From the NCBI GenBank assembly GCA_015501595.1, contig JADNRX010000751.1, positions 1 through 23,926 of the forward strand: a DNA stretch of 23,926 nt, in the 5' to 3' direction. The number at the start of each line of letters is the position of its first letter. The first letter of the stretch is position 1. Positions 8,824-16,492 of this stretch are shown here, in pieces. Source of the stretch: Hymenopellis radicata (lineage: Eukaryota; Basidiomycota; Agaricomycetes; Agaricales; Physalacriaceae). The notes under the pieces are model-generated. The model saw only the letters and a list, made by a program, of their open reading frames with translations. It made no database searches and had not been told where the DNA came from. A program made the position numbers and the translations under genes.

Positions 8824-9480
8824 TCAAAGCAAGGTTCCAAGAGCCAAAACGCTGGATTTAGATGCAGGGTCTGCCCCTGAGAATCTGATGGGAGTCAGTC
8901 AGCGGCGTCTGGACTCGGGGATAGTGAAAACTTACAGAATGGGTTTTTCACCTGGACAGTTGCAACGCTTCGCGTTGCTCGTTCCACCCTTCTAAGAACA
9001 GAGAAAGGTTCCCGTTTACGTTCTATTAACATGTGATATCAGTCAGCATGAAATTAGCCCCGTCGAAACACGGAAAAGGTACGAACCTTGTCCGCATTCT
9101 GGTGACACAGTGCGAATCGCGCCTTGACGTTGAATTGAATTCGTTCACCGGCAGACAGAGAGATGCAGAACGTATATTCAGAGTAAATACACCTGTACCA
9201 GTCGTCAAATTAGACAAAATCAAGCGGGAAACGACTGTTACCCAAAAAGTGTCAGAGGGACGGAGGAGGAAGACGACTCGCGCGTCATTTCCCCACATCC
9301 GAGGTCGGCCAGATAAGATTGCAGAGACGTCACAGGGTCCAGAAATCCTCGTGTCATCGATGTGCAGGGTCCTAGACGCCTCCCAGAGCCTCTGACGCGA
9401 TATCTCCTCCTCAAAGCGTGTTCTCCGGCTCCACGACCGTCGGAATCCGTGGTACGTAATGCTATCAAGAGTCTCCAAGT
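8824..9480 (-). pseudogene. Unrecognised three-exon gene, B1 copy, with breaks
   Basis: The last three exons are clear: about 9480-9087, 9022-8952 and 8884-8824. Introns are GTTCGT...TGTTAATAG (64 nt, with GCTGACTGATATC as branch region) and GTGAAA...CATCAG. Phases agree, and exons 2 and 3 have identical lengths in B2. Recognisable stretches are TLHIDDTRISGPCDVSAIL, MWGNDARVVFLLRPSDTFLG, FNVKARFALCHQNADK, then NVNGNLSLFLEGWNEQREAL and a C-terminus ending ALGTLL. No family recognised. In B1 an A missing from the run at 9243 shifts the frame and TAA replaces a His codon after PLDFV, so this copy looks damaged. The upstream start is not resolved. Confidence 0.5.
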
Positions 9481-9572
9481 AAATTCAGGAGAGTGGGAAG
9501 TGCCAGAGAGTGGGAGAGCACCATGGTGAGTTGGTGTAACCACTTTGAACTCGAACATGTGGTGGTTCGAGT

Positions 9573-9775
9573 TCAAGTGATACCGATCACTTGGGGTTGC
9601 CATACTCGTATGGCACCATTCAAAAAGGATGTTCTACCGCTAATTCCGAGCCGATTGGACGCCTGGAACGTTGACACGACTTGGGTTACCTGCGTATACA
9701 GCGGAGTGAATTCCCACCAGCGAATACGTGAAGTCAACATGGCGACCCGACGGACATCATATTCAAGGTACATTA
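9573..9775 (-). CDS. Conserved coding exon upstream of the 8824 gene (B1)
   Basis: This is a minus-strand frame with MLTSRIRWWEFTPLYTQVTQ and ASNRLGISGRTSFLNGAIRV. The B2 equivalent (18590-18767) keeps the frame, with changes partly synonymous (CTG/CTC, CAA/CAG). The opposite strand acquires a TAG in B2, so the minus strand is favoured. It may be a 5-prime exon of the gene ending at 8824. Splice sites linking them were not resolved, and the short palindromic stretch near 9545-9600 lies between. No family recognised. Confidence 0.35.
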
Positions 9776-10340
9776 TATCACTTGCACTGGTTTGCTAGCT
9801 CACCCTGGACGAAGTTTTCGAGAAGTCGGATTTGGATGTTTCGACCGTACTCACTTCTCCGTACGTGTCCAGAGGTCCAGTATCTCCAGGTATGTGTTTA
9901 TGTCCACCTTTGGGTGCTCACCATGTTTTAGTACTATCCTCTGCTATACTCTAGGAGGTATTTTGGTGGCCTTAGAGACCTTAAACAGAGTGCAATTCTC
10001 GATATACGCATTTCTGAACATACGGAATAACACGTACTACTAAGGAATTCGCGTAAACACTGTCTGGTTCGCACATAAGAAGGTGGGAGAATTCAGGATT
10101 TCATTGGCATGTATCTACAACAAGAGCGATACAGCTACGCATATTCTACTAGACGAAACACCGCCAATACGACTCTCCGCTCGTGAGGGCGCCCTACCAT
10201 GTCGGTTGGTCCATTCGTGCCTATTGCATCAAGGTAACGGCACCACCACAGCATCAAAAGACCGCGACGCGTCGCCGTCGACATGAGCTTTAATTGTATT
10301 AGTGCCGTGGAATGATGAAAACAATTTAGAGGAACGTACC
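9776..10340. other. Interval without a supported gene (B1)
   Basis: Short open frames occur on both strands around 9810-9890 (plus, after TTTGCTAG: LTLDEVFEKSDLDVSTVLTS; minus: GDTGPLDTYGEVSTVETSKS). They cannot both be coding and neither can be tied to a full gene. From 9960 to 10340 I see nothing. The B2 equivalent (18800-19350) is shorter and more diverged than the flanks. Confidence 0.4.
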
Positions 10341-10348
10341 ATACCATA

Positions 10349-10799
10349 TTACACCCGAAATTGAACAGATCGCCAACCGAGCACGTCGTCGTTGACGACT
10401 ACACGAAGAGTCCAGAACGTCGCCATTACGAGAGGTACTGCTCGACCGCTGCTATGCTTCCCAAGTGTGAGACGAAGGTGAAGTGTGGCGTCGAGTCCAT
10501 CGAGACATACATTTTTAGCATCGCAGTGAGCAGCGAGAAACGTGAGCGCAGGGGCGGTGGCACCATCTCCCACCGCGAAGATACCATAATTCAGGTACTG
10601 CAATAAGGTGTTAGTCTAGAAAGCGCCGTAGACACACATAACGTACCAAGACGAATTCGTCACCAGGACGTCCAAATGCGTCTATAGACCCGAAGCCCGT
10701 GAGATCTGAATCGCCATCAGCGGCTAATCGCTTAGCAGGCGAAGACTGGGCGCGGGCGAGGGCTTCGGAAAATGTTGGAATTGGCAGAGTGCTGGTCAT
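10349..10799 (-). CDS. Module 1 of the exon-pair array: 133-residue protein of unknown family (B1)
   Basis: Exon a 10799-10647 and exon b 10597-10349, joined by a model intron (GTACGT, GACTAACACC, TTGCAG) in phase 0. The protein begins MTSTLPIPTFSEALARAQSS. The exon-a motif LAADGDSDLTGFGSIDAFGR, ending PGDEFVL, is followed by the exon-b motif LNYGIFAVGDGATAPALTFL, then AAHCDAKN and a variable tail. Both motifs recur in modules 2 and 3 and in B2. It is the only module with its own ATG and a complete two-exon frame. I do not recognise the family; the Gly/Ala-rich exon-b core explains the GC-rich palindromes in the DNA. Confidence 0.55.
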
Positions 10800-10802
10800 G
10801 GT

Positions 10803-11174
10803 TTAGCTGTGGAGCCGGTAGCGGGGAAATAAGAGGAAGAGGAGGGTCTGGAGCAGGTACTGTAGAAGATGAAGGAGATCCCCGAGCTCCAGCGCATATG
10901 TCGGGGAAACCCCAGTTGAAGTGGCACCTAAAATCGGATTGATGTCGTTATCGTCGCAGTGAGTAGCTCGCAGCGCGCGCGCAGCGGCGGTAGCGCCGCT
11001 GTTCACTGCGATTCCATTGATACTCAGGCACTAAGTCATGTCGTTAGTTCACGAAGCGAGGTAGGCAGCAGTAACGTACAGAAAACGAATTTGTAACCGA
11101 CGCGTCCCAAAGCGTCCATAAACCCGAAGGCCGTCAGATCGAAATCGGGACCAGCGGCTAAAGCTATCCGAATC
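10803..11174 (-). CDS. Module 2 of the exon-pair array (B1)
   Basis: Exon a 11174-11080 carries LAAGPDFDLTAFGFMDALGR, ending VGYKFVF. Exon b 11030-10803 carries LSINGIAVNSGATAAARALR, then ATHCDDND, and runs on to a stop at 10803. The intron is again well formed (GTACGT, GAACTAACGACATG, CTTAG). Exon a ends one base out of phase with exon b, so this module cannot be spliced cleanly as written. No ATG precedes exon a, which follows an AG acceptor, so it looks like an internal exon pair. Confidence 0.45.
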
Positions 11175-11334
11175 CTTGCGTATGAGCGTAAGTCCGTCGG
11201 GAAATCAGAACGATGGTGAGTTGAGGCGGTCCGGCGAAAGAGTAGCGACTGCCGGGACGAAACGTCGATGCCTGTCGAAGATGCATCTCAATGATACCGA
11301 CGACCTTCAGCATATTGGTCGTGGCGAGAAGACA

Positions 11335-11592
11335 CTACAGTCGAAGTGTGGCGTGGATCTTGGGAAGAACATCGTTATGGAACGCTCGCCAGGTGAGTGC
11401 AGCGGCGGAAGTACCGCTGTGCACTGCTGATATCGTGGCCCTAGGGTAACAGTTTAGCGCGAGAACGTAGAGAACAAGATAACGTACCTAAACAACTCCG
11501 CCGCCCACACGCGTCCAAATCCGTCCATAAATCCGAAGGCAACCAGATCCAGATCGCCATCAGCGGCGCGTGTTCTCTGTACGAATCGAATC
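11335..11592 (-). CDS. Module 3 of the exon-pair array (B1)
   Basis: Exon a 11592-11488 follows TTTTCGCAG and reads IRFVQRTRAADGDLDLVAFG, then FMDGFGRVWAAELF. A GTACGT...CGCTAAACTG...CCTAG intron joins it in phase to exon b, 11440-11335, reading ATISAVHSGTSAAALTWRAF and ending LPKIHATLRL before TAG. The structure matches modules 1 and 2. The exon needs an upstream exon with a start, which I did not find; sequence further upstream on this strand is the end of block B and A-prime. Confidence 0.45.
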
Positions 11593-11784
11593 CTGCGAAA
11601 ATTTGACGGTAATAAGCGGAGGAACTAAGGAAAACAGGTCAGAATGGAAGGCGAAGTTTAAACGAAACCTTGGCACCATTTTCCCGAAAAAAAAGCCGGG
11701 CCGGCGAGGCCAATTCACGCTGGAGACATGCGAGATGGCGTACGCCTAAGACGTCGCGTTGTTCTTTGGCGGGTAATTTCTTTG

Positions 11785-11803
11785 GAGGCGGCGAAGCCGC
11801 CTC
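11785..11803. repeat. Stem-GAA-stem hairpin at the end of B1
   Basis: GAGGCGGC and GCCGCCTC are perfect 8-base arms around GAA. This segment is missing from B2, where the shared flanks are joined directly (near 20808). The same stem-GAA-stem form, with different arm sequence, recurs at 488-502, 12038-12056, 12322-12334 and 21315-21329. Confidence 0.6.
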
Positions 11804-11829
11804 GCGTCATCTACAGGCAAGTTATAAGA

Positions 11830-12796
11830 TTCAGAATCACTTGAAATAGAAGGAGGAACATACGGCGTTTGAAGCTCGCACTAATCAGATCTAACGAAAG
11901 GCATTTAGACTTCGAAACAAACCAACGAAAATGCTATTCACCTGGAAGAAAAGCCGGTCCGGCGAGGACAGCCGACGCTGCCCGAGAATCAACAGTTCTT
12001 TTCTATGGCAACGAACCATCTCTAACGGCGCTGAATCGCGGTGGCGAAGCCACCGCCACCAGTTTGAATGCTCTCTGTTCTGCCAATCAACATGGAATCA
12101 ACGACGCCGAGAGATGGCGACTCACGCATTCGACGGGGATATTTAAAGGTAATCTAGGGCAGAATTAAGGACAAAATGGATGAAAAAATGAGCTAAAAAA
12201 CGCACTTTTCGCCTAAGATCCAAGCCTGGCCGGCGAGGCCGTCCAAGCTGCTTGATTCCACAAGGTTCCGTTTGTCGCGTTTTATAGTCCCATAGAAGGC
12301 GAGACGCTGTCGATTCTGGACGCGCCGAAGGCGCCGACGCGTCGTATCTGAAAAGAATCAAAGATGGAGGTGACGGTGTGAAGCAAACGATCAAGTCGCC
12401 CGATTGGGTTTGAATGTGATCGGTGTGGTCTTCCTCTTGCCATCACGTCCTGCTGCTGGAGTCTCCTTCAATCGACCCTTGGCGTGTTTTAGACTCGGCT
12501 CCTTTTGGCATGCGGTAATCTCTGTGGCTCCCGTGTGTCAGCCTTCTGGAATTATGCCGTATACCACAACGCACCTCTGGTCGTCGGGCACTGGACTCGT
12601 CGCTCATCCACCGACGTGCGGCATTGCTGGGTAGCGTCATACGGATCTGGTGCAGCAGAGTGGGACGCGCTATCGACGCACGCGACGACAGAGAGCGGCC
12701 GCCGCGGCGCGAGACAGTGGCGAGGGCGCGGGCATTGGCGCGAACGAGATTGGCGAACATGACCAGGACATGATTAGGTAAGTACGGGCCTGGAGC
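11830..12796. repeat. Diverged, internally deleted copy of block A (A-prime)
   Basis: From about 11950 to 12572 the sequence follows A1 118-755 with many substitutions. It then jumps to the equivalent of A1 about 3366 and follows it to 3576. The middle 2.6 kb of A, including the small TATA-box gene and both RRM domains of the minus-strand gene, is missing. The first 100 bases after B1 (11830-11940) do not match the start of A1. A-prime is much older than the A1/A2 split. Confidence 0.88.
12443..12760 (-). CDS. Chimeric open frame with captured mitochondrial presequence (A-prime)
   Basis: The A-prime deletion fuses the 5-prime end of the RRM gene to unrelated block-A sequence. The ATG at 12760-12758 starts MFANLVRANARALATVSRRG and keeps about 50 residues of presequence, ending RRWMSDESSA as in A1. 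The frame then crosses the breakpoint near 12585 and stays open to 12443 (RRPEVRCGIRHNSRRLTHGS and onward), about 105 residues without any RRM. Known: only the presequence half is homologous to a gene. Inferred: if transcribed, the product could be sent to mitochondria. It may equally be an untranscribed relic. Confidence 0.45.
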   Translation of the reverse strand: MFANLVRANARALATVSRRGGRSLSSRASIARPTLLHQIRMTLPSNAARRWMSDESSARRPEVRCGIRHNSRRLTHGSHRDYRMPKGAESKTRQGSIEGDSSSRT

Positions 12797-12872
12797 ACCG
12801 CCATTATATCGGCAATTATTCTCGTACAAGCTTGACGGTCAAGGCGGGCGATGTAAGTACGTCGGGTGGGTA

Positions 12873-13110
12873 TAGCTTGTGCACAAATTGTTGGAGGAGC
12901 AACTCGTCAGTACGAGAAGCTTCTAAGTATGCGTCACAAAGAACATTCTAGAGTACTTTGTAGAGGATAAAAGACTGTATGTAGGACCGCAATTGCCATG
13001 CGTTTGCGAGGTATCTAATACCTTGTACAACCGTATCCTCTCGTGTTCGATCCCTGGAGCCTGACAGCTCCTACGCACCCACAGAATTCTAACATAGCTT
13101 GTGCACAAAT
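12873..13110. repeat. Sixteen-base direct repeats flanking a 206-base segment
   Basis: TAGCTTGTGCACAAAT occurs at 12873-12888 and again at 13095-13110. Each copy contains the 10-base palindrome TTGTGCACAA. The enclosed 206 bases have no gene; GTTCGATCC near 13050 resembles a polymerase III B box. The segment could be a short insertion with duplicated target or a recombination remnant. Confidence 0.55.
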
Positions 13111-13121
13111 CAACAGAGTGT

Positions 13122-13667
13122 CTATGCACTGCGTGGTACTTCCAAGGGTTCGACGAGACACAGGACATGGTGCAGAGAATTATCGAAGCAGAGAGTCGTT
13201 GGATTGGCCCAGTTCTTCGTGAAGCCCAAAATGAGGCCGCGCGTAGCTCCCATGTGTTGTTTCTATACAAAAGCAACGTTAACACAACGAGAGCCTCAAT
13301 ATGACAATTGCAATACACACCGTTTCATCGCTTCCTTCACCCAACAAATACTCGGACGCCCTGGTACACACCTCGTCGTCCGTCCAAGATCTGTCCGTAT
13401 CCCTCATACAATACTCCGGCTTCGCATCATTCAAATCGAATGGGTAGAATATTGAGGCTGTCTTTTCCAGTGTTGCTTTGTCTCTGTTTTCAAGTTCATC
13501 TGGGTCATTGTGCCTTCCTTGCAGTTTCTCCTCGATATCACAACACTTACGTCTCACCGATACCAGCGAAGAGTCTCTTGGATCCAGAGGATTCTGCCAC
13601 TAATTTCAGGAGGTGTCAAGCGACACCATTCAGCGCCACAACGCGAACTCAAGGCCCAGTAGAGCAT
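13122..13667 (-). CDS. Three-exon protein of unknown family, cassette C2
   Basis: Exons 13667-13558, 13513-13321 and 13262-13122 join in phase to 147 residues. Introns are GTGAGA...GGAAG (44 nt, weaker acceptor) and GTGTGT...GTTAACG...TATAG (58 nt, excellent branch and acceptor). The product begins MLYWALSSRCGAEWCRLTPP. Its middle is strongly charged (HNDPDELENRDKATLEKTAS; DTDRSWTDDEVCTRASEYLL), and it ends with QHMGATRGLILGFTKNWANP and VLCLVEPLEVPRSA. It contains several cysteines and no clear signal peptide or membrane segment. No family recognised. It lies only in C2; a short stretch at its 5-prime end (13611-13690) resembles 4549-4610 of C1. A plus-strand frame over 13111-13304 is also open but has no ATG and no splice support. 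Confidence 0.5.
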
Positions 13668-13840
13668 GCTCGTGCCAATCGGTGTGTGTGAACCGGTTTA
13701 TAGGGAGAGGATGGGCTAGTCAAGATCGAGAGAACACGTCGCATCAAGATTAGTTCAACCCAGTCTACCTCTATTCTAGGTATTAACCATCAGAGTCGTA
13801 AGAATCAATAATTTTTGGCACCTCCTCTGCCCCTCAAAAT

Positions 13841-14623
13841 CTACTGCTTCTTCGCAGCCCTCTCTTCCTCTCTCTTCGCGTAGATCATATCCGTAAACGG
13901 CCCTCGAACCTCAACGCCACGACATACACGACATACACATACGCCGTTATAACCAACCCAGCGATGGATTGGAACCATAGGGAGACACCGAGAAAGCACA
14001 TGGTGGAGCCGACGTACATAGGGTTTGTCAGGATGTTGAACGGGAATCTACGTGTTATTTAGTTGGAGTTGGAGAGAGAGATGAGGGAGCGACGCACCCC
14101 TCGACGCGTGCGTCCATGAGAATGCCAAAGTAGTCCCCGAGAAACGTCCCTGTGATGCCCAACGCCCAGGTCGAGGTCACAACCAAAATCTGACCACTCG
14201 CCACAGAGCGCAATCGGCAGGTACGTGTCGAATGGCTTTGCGAGTGGAGGGAGAGAAGCGGGCTGAGAGGCGAGGGCATCATGAAAGAGGTTGTCGCGGA
14301 GCATGCCGAAGGAGAATATCATGAAGGCAAGGAAATAGCATCCGGCTTTTTGAGAGCCAAAGAGACGGGTTATGGTTTTGTTGTGGTATTCTATGCAAAT
14401 CATTAGTGCTCGAAGGGTATAAGGGAGGAAGGCACGCACCATTGCGGGCGACGATATTCCATGCGAACGTTATAGAGGCAGAAGGACGGTTTGGTTGTGG
14501 TATTCTATGCAAATCATTAATACTCGAAGGGTATAAGGGAGGAAGGCGCGCACCATTCCATGCAGTGGGGTTGAACGCGATAGAGGCAATGCTGAGCCAG
14601 AAGGACGGCTGCGTGAGGTCCAT
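13841..14623 (-). pseudogene. OPI3: OPI3-like phospholipid N-methyltransferase, B2 copy, disabled
   Basis: Same gene as at 4915-5598. This copy keeps a good start (ATG 14623-14621, MDLTQPSFWLSIASIAFNPT) and the Trp codon that is a stop in B1. It is broken elsewhere. A 114-bp tandem duplication (units starting at 14381 and 14495) copies the first intron with exon edges. Splicing both introns gives a stop, and skipping from the outer donor to the inner acceptor drops the IVAR residues. An extra G near 14205 shifts the frame before the GDYFGILMD motif, and a missing C near 13893 shifts exon 3. The two one-base shifts could be sequencing errors; the duplication cannot. It faces the RRM gene at 14754 across about 130 bases. 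Confidence 0.82.
14381..14612. repeat. 114-bp tandem duplication inside OPI3 of B2
   Basis: TTGTGGTATTCTATGCAAAT occurs at 14381 and again at 14495, each followed by the same intron and exon-edge sequence with about 10 percent differences. B1 has a single copy (5456 onward). The repeat unit copies the first OPI3 intron and part of exon 1. Confidence 0.75.
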
Positions 14624-14753
14624 GTAGAGTTTGGTGGCTGCGTGCGTTCATGTCGTGTCGCGGGGAAAGGAAGGCGCACTGTATTTGCAGATGTGTACTT
14701 CGGAAGTCCTTGGCGGGATGCTCGGGCCGACACCTTGCCTCAAGTCGTTCATC
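14624..14753. promoter_or_regulatory. Divergent intergenic region between OPI3 and the RRM gene (B2)
   Basis: This is the 130-base gap between the OPI3 start (minus strand) and the intact RRM start (plus strand), so it presumably acts as a bidirectional promoter. It closely matches 5599-5718. No named element recognised. Confidence 0.45.
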
Positions 14754-15447
14754 ATGTTGGCAGCGATACTTCGACGGCTGGGGAGGCTGTACTCGACAGG
14801 ACGCGTCCAACCCATGTGGAATCCGACGCGGGTCCATCTAGATGGGGAGAAGATCCATCCTACACGTACCGGCACTCCCAAGGATGCTTCCTCGCAGGAG
14901 ACGCGAGCACCTCCTGCGTTCAGGAATCTAAAGGGAATAGTTTCAGCGAGTAAAGGTACGTTGTCGATCGCAACACGAGGACGGCGCTAAACTCACGATA
15001 GCATTCCGGGATAACCTCAGCCACGATTTCCTCCCCGTCGGATTCGAACCCGTAGCCGCTGCTACAGCCGCTCTTATGGAACACCAGCAAAACGCTCTCT
15101 CGCTCGACGGCGAGCCGCTCAGCGTGGAATACGCCCGTCCACACGTTACAGACATCCGCCCTCCATCACGACCCACCGATACACTCTTCCTCGGCACGAT
15201 ACCCTTCATCCCCACGCCCTCCACCCATGCACTGAGCACCCTCCTCCGCGCCTGGACCACCTCGTACGGCCCCATCCAGCGCCTCTCCTTCGTCCCTGCC
15301 GCCTCCCCCACCAAACCCGGCTTCGCACACGTCCAGTTCGCCAATTTCGCAGACTCGCTGCGCTTATACGAGAGCGCCAAGATGCACGGCGTCACACTCA
15401 ACCTCGTACCCGTTCCCGCCGACTCGACTCGCGTCCCATCGAGTTGA
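14754..15447 (+). CDS. RRM-domain RNA-binding protein with mitochondrial presequence
   Basis: The intact recognisable gene of block B: exons 14754-14955 and 15002-15447, a 46-base intron (GTACGT, CTAAAC, GATAG), 215 residues. The N-terminus MLAAILRRLGRLYSTGR is basic and has no acidic residue, as expected for matrix import. Residues about 68-115 look like the C-terminal half of a first, degenerate RRM (ending LDGEPLSVEYARP). A full RRM follows, with RNP2 LFLGTI at 129-134 and RNP1 KPGFAHVQF at 172-180, whose Phe residues are the usual RNA-stacking positions. The likely role is mitochondrial RNA processing or translation, inferred from domain and presequence only. It is divergently paired with OPI3. 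The TGA that ends it is TGG in B1, so it may be slightly shortened. Confidence 0.8.
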
Positions 15448-15917
15448 CAGAGGATGCGGCGCGTAGCCAGTATAGGCTTCATGTCGCGGAGGACGGGCTT
15501 GGAGGTGTATCGGGGAAGAACATGAGGGAGAGGAAGACGGTTGGTGGTGGTGAGGATGGGAGCCCTGGGGGGAAGAGTGGAGGCGACGACGGCTGTGTTC
15601 GGTGCGGGTGCTGATGGGATGAGCAGAGTAGGGTGTGAAGGCGTCGCAGCGCGTACTCGACCTCAACCTGAGGAGATCGGTGGAGATACCGCGCCGAGAT
15701 GAAGACACGTCTTGCAGGCGTTGGCGAGTCCTGCTCTCGAGAGTCCTCACTTACTGGCCGTATGTACTCAGCCTTACGCTGGCCTTACTTCTGGCCATAT
15801 ATCTATCTATTGTACGTTACTTACTCTATCCCCGCTGTGCAGAAAACAAATTATATTCTACAAAAACCGCATTAGTTTTAACATCTTCGAAAAGGGGCAG
15901 ACTCACTCACCACAATG

Positions 15918-16385
15918 CTACGTACACCTCGGCTCGAGGACTGGACAAGGCGGCGTGAGTGGTGAATTCGAAGAACCAGAACGAGACTTACCAGTGAGCA
16001 AGTCGATACCACTGTAGGAATTGACTGCAAGGGGAAAATACGAACAGACTTGCCTTGATTCCTGTGAGAGATGTCAATCAGCGAGGGCATAGAAATCATC
16101 CAAGACAAGCTCATCATCTCGACAAGCAGTGGATGGACAAGCCGAAACAGAGGCCGACTCGAAGGAGACTCACTATGCTTCTTCCGCACAACCGATCCCA
16201 GCCTCTCGCCCACGCCCATGACAACAACGACGGCCATATCTACCACCTCCACGTCGAGCTCAGCTTTATGGAACACGACATCAGTTCTAAACAAGCAGAT
16301 CAAACTACAAAACTGCGCCTTTCAACGATGAGCGTGCCACCGATGGCTGCACTGGGTATTGACGTTCGTGAAGCCGGTGTCACTG
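15918..16385 (-). CDS. Unrecognised minus-strand gene, B2 copy
   Basis: B2 equivalent of 6885-7367. The segment VVFHKAELDVEVVDMAVVVV is conserved in frame, as is RLVHPLLVEM, which splices in phase to ESRQVCSYFPLAVNSYSGID. The start ATG of B1 is GTG here, and the first donor GT is GC, so the 5-prime end may be lost or may lie further upstream. Substitutions in the shared exon are mostly conservative, which supports real coding at some time. Confidence 0.35.
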
Positions 16386-16492
16386 AAATACGGCGTCGTC
16401 CCGCTGCTCGAATCCTCGCATCGGGCTGTTGATATCGATGACCGAGATTGCCAAGTCAGACGCAGACGACGTTGAACACGAGGTGCGTCGCA

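Larger units (their letters stand above)
4788..11829. repeat. Segmental duplication block B, copy B1
   Basis: Collinear with 13714-20820 from the shared GGCTAGTCAAGA at 4788 to the shared GTTATAAGAT near 11820. Differences are spread throughout, mainly transitions plus scattered small indels, so the two copies are clearly older than A1/A2. Contents in order: OPI3-like pseudogene, RRM pseudogene, unrecognised spliced minus-strand genes, and a threefold exon-pair array. A hairpin-bearing segment at about 11777-11820 is present here and absent from B2. Confidence 0.92.
12797..13710. other. Cassette C2, unique sequence between A-prime and B2
   Basis: This 0.9-kb segment is bounded by the same A end (CCT GGAGC, 12796) and the same B start (GGCTAGTCAAGA, 13714) as C1 but is mostly unrelated to it. 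It carries a three-exon minus-strand gene (13122-13667) and, next to it, a 16-base direct repeat flanking about 206 bases. I see no gene between 12797 and 13121. Confidence 0.75.

Noticed and set aside
10970..11010. GC-rich palindromes (CAGCGGCGGTAGCGCCGCTG type) as regulatory or recombination hairpins
   Set aside because: They coincide with the codons for the repeated Ser-Gly-Ala-Thr-Ala-Ala core of exon b in the modules, so coding explains them.
13035..13080. tRNA T-arm suggested by GTTCGATCC
   Set aside because: Flanking bases do not form a T stem and no A box lies at the right distance.
13099..13455. Plus-strand open frames in C2
   Set aside because: They have no ATG at the start and overlap a minus-strand model with in-phase exons and strong splice signals.
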